Shown here one piece after another: positions 6,682-10,095 of a stretch of 10,095 bases of DNA (the stretch's first letter is position 1; each line of letters begins with the position of its first letter). Made by a program: the position numbers and the translations under genes. A model generated the notes under the pieces. The model was not told the DNA's origin. It made no database searches and saw only the letters and a program-made list of their open reading frames with translations. Source of the stretch: Pseudomonadota bacterium (lineage in GTDB: Bacteria; Pseudomonadota; Alphaproteobacteria; Rhizobiales; Rhizobiaceae); the NCBI GenBank assembly GCA_023399635.1, contig JAEWOP010000175.1, positions 1-10,095 of the forward strand, read 5' to 3'.

Positions 6682-7292
6682 GCACCATCTTCGTAGATGA
6701 CATAGTCCTTGATGGAGGCCTGAGCAGCGAAAGGCTTCATGATCATCGGCGACTGCAGCGCGTGGTGGACCAGTTCGGTCTGATACTGGCTCGAGATCGT
6801 TTGTCCTGCGAAGAATATCCGATAGATGACTGGGGCAACGAGTAGATCCATGAGGCGGTCGGGCATCGGCGGCGGCTCACCTCGGCTCTCGCATCGGCCG
6901 CACAGCAGGACCAGGTTCTGGAACGCGTAGCCCGCCGCGACCCGCGCCGCACGCACATCCGTCATCCGTTCACGCAGGAGAGCATTACCAGGCCCGGACG
7001 ATAGATCGTCCACCAACTGCTCGAGCCAAACAATCAGATCTCTCTCGAGCGAACCCGTATCAAGCGGCAGCGTGTCCGGCAGAAATCGCTCACTGGCGAC
7101 ATCTGCAAGGAGTTGCTGGAGTGTCTGCCATCGCCGATAGATCGTCGAAGGGGGCACCTGCGCCCGCGCCGCGATCATCGCCACCGTAAGATGCTGATCG
7201 GGCAGTTCCTCCGTCAGTTCCTGGACGGCCTTGTGCACCGCAAGCTGTATCCGTTCGCTTCGACCGCCGGGCCGGATCAATGTTCGCGCCAC
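6675..7292 (-). CDS. TetR-family transcriptional regulator
   Basis: This is a DNA-binding repressor of about 205 residues. The N-terminal TetR helix-turn-helix reads LTVAMIAARAQVPPSTIYRRW (about 35-55), followed by a helical ligand domain with no recognisable specificity. I chose GTG 7292 because AGGGGA lies 5-6 nt upstream and the domain begins at the usual place. A TTG at 7361 would add 23 residues with no ribosome site. The gene is 93 bp downstream of the TRIC-family gene on the same strand, so they may share a transcript, and it converges with ftsI, the two stops overlapping. Two closely spaced cysteines (LLCGRC) occur mid-protein. The target is unknown; the adjacent membrane protein and itself are the obvious candidates. 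Confidence 0.85.
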   Translation of the reverse strand: MARTLIRPGGRSERIQLAVHKAVQELTEELPDQHLTVAMIAARAQVPPSTIYRRWQTLQQLLADVASERFLPDTLPLDTGSLERDLIVWLEQLVDDLSSGPGNALLRERMTDVRAARVAAGYAFQNLVLLCGRCESRGEPPPMPDRLMDLLVAPVIYRIFFAGQTISSQYQTELVHHALQSPMIMKPFAAQASIKDYVIYEDGAQ

Positions 7293-7385
7293 CAGAATCC
7301 CCTTTCGTGCTGACGGGAACCAGCACAGGCTCAGGGCTCCCGAAAGAATAGGCCTTCCCAACTTCGGAAACAGCGCCCTCGCAGC

Positions 7386-8084
7386 TCAGTAGTCGGCGTC
7401 ACCGTAGATGAACTTCGGCAGGCTCCAGTGGAAGCGGATGGCCGTCAGTCTCAGGGCGAGGCCGATAAACGTGGCCCCCGGTAGCGCGAAGCCTTCGCCA
7501 AGACCAAACGCCATAATTCCAAGATAAGCCAAGGCGACCAAGACGGAAACCGTGGCATAAAGCTCGGCGCGAAAGAGCAGCGGCACCTGGGCACAGAGTA
7601 CGTCTCGCAAGACGCCGCCCACGCAACCCGTAATGACACCAGAGGCAACCACTACGACCAAAGGAAGCGCCAGGCCTTCGGCGATACGGCAGCCGATGAT
7701 GGTAAATACCACGAGACCTATCGCATCGAGGAAGAGGAACAGGTGACGCAGTCGCGGCATCAGTTTGGCAAGGGCGATCGTGGCAAGTGCTGCTCCACCA
7801 GTGATGAAGAGGAGGTAAGGCCGCTCCACCCATGAGAGCGGATGATGATCAAGCAGGATGTCCCGCACCGAGCCACCGCCAAGCGCTGTAACGCTGCCGA
7901 GCACGCACACGCCCAGCCAGTCCATCTGCCTGCGACCGGCCGCGATAGCTGCAGTCATTGCTTCCACGACGATCGCGACGAGATAGAGCACACTGATGAC
8001 CGTCTCGACAGAGATGCTGTACACATCAAACCCAACTGTTGGAGCGCACGTTCCTCCCCGCTGCGCGCCCATAGATTGATACAT
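7386..8084 (-). CDS. TRIC/UPF0126 family membrane protein (Pfam 'glycine transporter' family)
   Basis: This is an integral inner-membrane protein of the YadS/YicG type, with two repeats of three membrane helices plus a seventh. Distant relatives are trimeric intracellular cation channels, and the Pfam family is also named glycine transporter. From ATG 8084 it has 232 residues; the first repeat contains ALGGGSVRD (GGG at 69-71, R74, D75) and the second GCVGGVLRD (R160, D161), the paired signature of the family. The start is uncertain. The frame is open to ATG 8192, but homologues begin close to VYSISVETVISVLYLV, so ATG 8084 or GTG 8024 (212 residues) is more likely; neither has a good ribosome site. 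The TetR-family gene follows on the same strand. It may transport glycine or small cations, and the presence of a glycine riboswitch 3 kb away makes the former worth testing. Confidence 0.85.
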   Translation of the reverse strand: MYQSMGAQRGGTCAPTVGFDVYSISVETVISVLYLVAIVVEAMTAAIAAGRRQMDWLGVCVLGSVTALGGGSVRDILLDHHPLSWVERPYLLFITGGAALATIALAKLMPRLRHLFLFLDAIGLVVFTIIGCRIAEGLALPLVVVVASGVITGCVGGVLRDVLCAQVPLLFRAELYATVSVLVALAYLGIMAFGLGEGFALPGATFIGLALRLTAIRFHWSLPKFIYGDADY

Positions 8085-8260
8085 TAGGGTCCCGGATAGC
8101 AGTGAAGGACAGAAAGGGGAAGCTCCGTTGGCAGCGACAGTGAGCCGGGTGGACGCGCAGGCGCACAAACGCGCCTCAACTAAAGCAGCCATTCTATTGG
8201 TAGCAGGCCAAGCACCGTAAGAGAAAACCTCGAGAAAAAACTCGTTTCAGCTTCCTGCCC

Positions 8261-8503
8261 ATGTCGCACGACCGATCCGTCTGCCGCTATTTCTTGCCAG
8301 ACAATCTCGCCGCCGTTCAGTGCGGGGAGCCCCGAGCGCATTCACGGCCGAAGGCGACCGAACAGATCGTGGCTACGTACAGGCACGGGTCCACTTGCGC
8401 ACTCCGTTGCCACCGATGCCAAAGAACTTACCCAGACTGTCGTGCCGTCGCTGCGGGTGGTGTCTGCTTTCAAGTGTACACTACGACGGCTTCTATGACT
8501 TAG
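8261..8503 (+). CDS. Doubtful small cysteine-rich ORF
   Basis: This 80-codon frame begins MSHDRSVCRYF and contains a zinc-ribbon-like cluster (CALRCHRCQRTYPDC, about residues 48-62). Codon third positions are GC-rich in the first half. There is no ribosome site before the ATG, the tail runs into the dispersed repeat region, and I do not recognise a family. It is listed only because the cysteine spacing could be a metal site. Confidence 0.15.
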   Translation: MSHDRSVCRYFLPDNLAAVQCGEPRAHSRPKATEQIVATYRHGSTCALRCHRCQRTYPDCRAVAAGGVCFQVYTTTASMT

Positions 8504-8508
8504 ATGGG

Positions 8509-8571
8509 GGCGCGAAGCGGCCATTCCTGGCACTGTAACCTTCTTCGCGAGAGCGGAAATTATTGCCGCTC
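8509..8571. repeat. Dispersed palindromic repeat, copy 3 with flank
   Basis: The core at 8551-8571 has arms GAGCGG and CCGCTC around AAATTATTG, and is symmetric apart from its centre and one mismatched pair. It is nearly identical to copy 2 (3325-3343) including the preceding TCGCGA, with weaker similarity further left to 8509. It lies 36 bp outside the end of the IS21-family element and is not part of it. Confidence 0.65.
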
Positions 8572-8613
8572 TGGCGCGGCCCGAAGGAGAACATTGCCGA
8601 TTCCGAGTGTCAA

Positions 8614-8658
8614 TCGGCGCGGAAAGTTGACCCCATATCGGCGTCCAATGTTGACCCC
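8614..8658. repeat. Subterminal direct repeats at the IS21-family end
   Basis: Two 21-base repeats, at 8614-8634 and 8638-8658, both begin TCGGCG and end GTTGACCCC, matching at 17 of 21 positions. Multiple transposase-binding repeats at each end are characteristic of IS21-family elements, and these are probably IstA binding sites. Confidence 0.7.
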
Positions 8659-8744
8659 CATGTAGACGATCAGCACCTGGATCGCCCGGCGCTGGCCGGG
8701 GTTGCAGAGGGCGAACCAGGTGCGGGTGATGGGGCTCTTCGGCT

Positions 8745-9479
8745 TCAGCTTTGAGAGCAGTTTTTGAAGCGCCAGGACTCGTTGCCGGTTTCGACGATCT
8801 CGCAGTGATGGGTGAGCCTGTCGAGCAGCGCGGTGGTCATCTTGGCGTCGCCGAAGACAGTTGGCCATTCGCCGAACGCGAGGTTGGTGGTGACGATGAT
8901 TGATGTGCGCTCGTAAAGCCTGCTGATCAGGTGGAATAGAAGCTGGCCGCCGGCCTGAGCGAAAGGCAGATATCCGAGCTCGTCGAGAATGATGAAGTCG
9001 AGGCGGTTGAGATAATCCGCCGTGCGGCCTTGCTTGCCGCTGCGCGTCTCGGTCTCCAGCCGATTGACCAGATCGACGACATTGAAGAAGCGGCCGCGTG
9101 TGCCGTTGCGGATGAGTGCACGGGCGATCGCGATGGCCAGGTGGCTCTTGCCGGTGCCCGTGCCGCCGACGAGAACAACATTGCGCTGATCGGCAACGAA
9201 GGCTCCGGTCGTCAGGTCTCGGACAAGGCCTTCATTGACGGGCGTGCTGGCAAAGTCAAAGTCGTCGATGTCCTTTGCCAGCGGCAGTTTGGCGATGCTG
9301 AGCTGGTAGCGGATGGAGCGCGCCTGCTTCTCGGCGATCTCCGACTGCAGCAGGTCGCCAACGATGCGCGGCGGTTCATGTTGCCGTTTGATGCCGTTGC
9401 CCATGACCTCGTCATAGGCGCTGCGCATGCCGTAGAGCTTCAAGGTGCTCATCAATTCCAGAACCTGCGTGCGTTCCAT
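8745..9479 (-). CDS. istB: IstB, ATP-binding helper of IS21-family transposition
   Basis: IstB is a AAA+ ATPase related to DnaC that assists the IstA transposase in target capture and strand transfer. At 244 residues it has the usual length. Walker A is GGTGTGKS at 105-112 and Walker B is IILDE at 163-167. The sensor stretch IIVTTNLAF follows, and the conserved C-terminus RLTHHCEIVETGNESWRFK is present. Its ATG at 9479 overlaps the istA stop (TGATG), with GGAGGG 8 nt upstream, so translation is coupled to istA. No lesion is visible. Confidence 0.95.
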   Translation of the reverse strand: MERTQVLELMSTLKLYGMRSAYDEVMGNGIKRQHEPPRIVGDLLQSEIAEKQARSIRYQLSIAKLPLAKDIDDFDFASTPVNEGLVRDLTTGAFVADQRNVVLVGGTGTGKSHLAIAIARALIRNGTRGRFFNVVDLVNRLETETRSGKQGRTADYLNRLDFIILDELGYLPFAQAGGQLLFHLISRLYERTSIIVTTNLAFGEWPTVFGDAKMTTALLDRLTHHCEIVETGNESWRFKNCSQS

Positions 9480-10095
9480 CAGCTTGCCCTCCTGAGGCTG
9501 TCATAGCGTGCACAATCGGCGACCGGTTCGTGGGTCAGCCGCAGTGCATCAGGGATTTGTAAACGCGCGGCCGGAGCCGGATCGCGACGTCGCGCCAGGA
9601 TGTTGAGGATGACCGCAGCCGAGCAGACGCCCTGATCAAGCGCTTCCTGACAGGCGGCCTCGACGGCGATGATCCCGTCGCCTGGCACGCATCCGAGAAT
9701 GGTGACCATTTGCCGATCGCCGTCATCGGCTGCCTTCAATCGCTTGCGGACCTTCTCCATCGCCGCCGGCAGCACCCAGTCGCGGAACGGCGCGCCATTG
9801 CGAAGAGCGCCGGGTTTGCGGGCCAGAACAGGCACATAATGCCAGGGATCATAGACCGTCTCGCCTCTGCCAAAGCTGCGCCGATGTTCGGCAATGACCG
9901 TGCCATCCTGCTTGACGACAATCCGGTCGGCATAAGCGTGGACTTCGACCGGGCGACCGACAGCCGTTGAGAGGACCGAGTATTTGTTATTGTCGAAACG
10001 GACCGTGCAGGTCTTGGACACCGAGGCCGGAACGCAGTGAAAACCGTCGAACGGTCCGACATAGGAAACAAGGCTGCCGCGTTCAGCTTCGAACA
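9479..10095 (-). CDS. istA: IstA transposase, C-terminal part (runs off the right edge)
   Basis: IstA is the DDE transposase of IS21-family elements. The last 204 residues are visible and the frame is open to the window edge. This part holds the C-terminal beta-barrel-like region (VRFDNNKYSVLSTAVGRPV through ADRIVVKQDGTVIAEHRRSF) and the family-typical YDPWHYVPVLARKPGALRNG, then a helical tail. The catalytic DDE residues lie upstream, outside the window. It ends at TGA 9479-9481, overlapping the istB start. Confidence 0.93.
   Translation of the reverse strand, partial: FEAERGSLVSYVGPFDGFHCVPASVSKTCTVRFDNNKYSVLSTAVGRPVEVHAYADRIVVKQDGTVIAEHRRSFGRGETVYDPWHYVPVLARKPGALRNGAPFRDWVLPAAMEKVRKRLKAADDGDRQMVTILGCVPGDGIIAVEAACQEALDQGVCSAAVILNILARRRDPAPAARLQIPDALRLTHEPVADCARYDSLRRAS

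Larger units (their letters stand above)
8085..8607. other. Gene-poor stretch between the TRIC-family gene and the IS21 element
   Basis: No gene is firmly supported. The stretch contains the upstream region of the TRIC-family gene, a doubtful small ORF (8261-8503) and a palindromic repeat copy with its flank (8509-8571), and it ends at the IS terminus. The right part (from about 8455, GGTGTCTGCTTTC onward) has the look of dispersed noncoding repeats common in rhizobial genomes. That resemblance is from memory and was not checked. Confidence 0.45.
8608..10095 (-). mobile_element. IS21-family insertion sequence (one end; continues past the right edge)
   Basis: The element carries istA (partial) and istB in the standard order, read leftward. 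It ends near 8608 at TGTCAATCGGCGCGG, a TG-type terminus, with subterminal repeats as expected for IS21 relatives. About 135 bp between the end of istB and the terminus are noncoding. The other terminus lies outside the window, so the target duplication cannot be checked. Both genes are open and look functional as far as visible. Confidence 0.85.

Noticed and set aside
8231..8244. CGAG-AAAAAA-CTCG as a terminator hairpin
   Set aside because: Only 4 bp of stem and no T run in the useful direction.
8560..8868. 102-codon minus-strand frame overlapping the istB 3' end
   Set aside because: It is another frame of the istB tail and IS terminus and spans the IS boundary, so it is not a native gene.
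9030..9506. 158-codon plus-strand frame
   Set aside because: Antisense to istB, which has intact Walker motifs.

Overview
The window looks like accessory DNA of an alphaproteobacterium, most likely a member of the Rhizobiales. This rests on high GC, a polar amino-acid ABC permease, an FtsI of rhizobial type, an alphaproteobacterial-looking tandem glycine riboswitch, an IS21-family element and dispersed extragenic palindromes. No tRNA, rRNA or CRISPR array was seen. All identifications come from reading motifs by eye, with no database search.

Layout, left to right. (1) 1-1500, all leftward: a LacI-family regulator (472-1500), then the start of an amino-acid ABC transporter operon (permease, cut by the window edge). 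The 95-bp gap between them holds a sigma-70-like promoter whose -10 lies inside a perfect 14-bp palindrome, a good candidate operator for the LacI protein. (2) 1501-3650: gene-poor. It holds a membrane-anchored GGDEF diguanylate cyclase broken by an in-frame stop and a one-base deletion (2011-3200), plus two or three copies of a palindromic repeat. (3) 3651-6681: a divergent cell-wall locus. An L,D-transpeptidase lies on the minus strand, preceded by two very short ORFs and, further upstream, a complete tandem glycine riboswitch. A class B penicillin-binding protein (FtsI) lies on the plus strand. A 13-bp-arm inverted repeat sits between the two transcription units. (4) 6675-8084, leftward: a TRIC/UPF0126 membrane protein (Pfam 'glycine transporter' family) and a TetR-family regulator. 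(5) 8085-8607: gene-poor, with another palindromic repeat. (6) 8608-10095: one end of an IS21-family insertion sequence with istB and the 3' part of istA.

The most interesting feature is the glycine riboswitch. In this group it normally precedes the glycine-cleavage gene gcvT. Here the next full-length gene is a peptidoglycan L,D-transpeptidase, divergent from a PBP. Excess glycine poisons peptidoglycan synthesis by replacing alanine in the stem peptide. A glycine-sensing cell-wall locus, possibly with the nearby glycine-transporter-family gene, is therefore a coherent but untested hypothesis. The alternative is an orphan riboswitch left behind after loss of gcvT.
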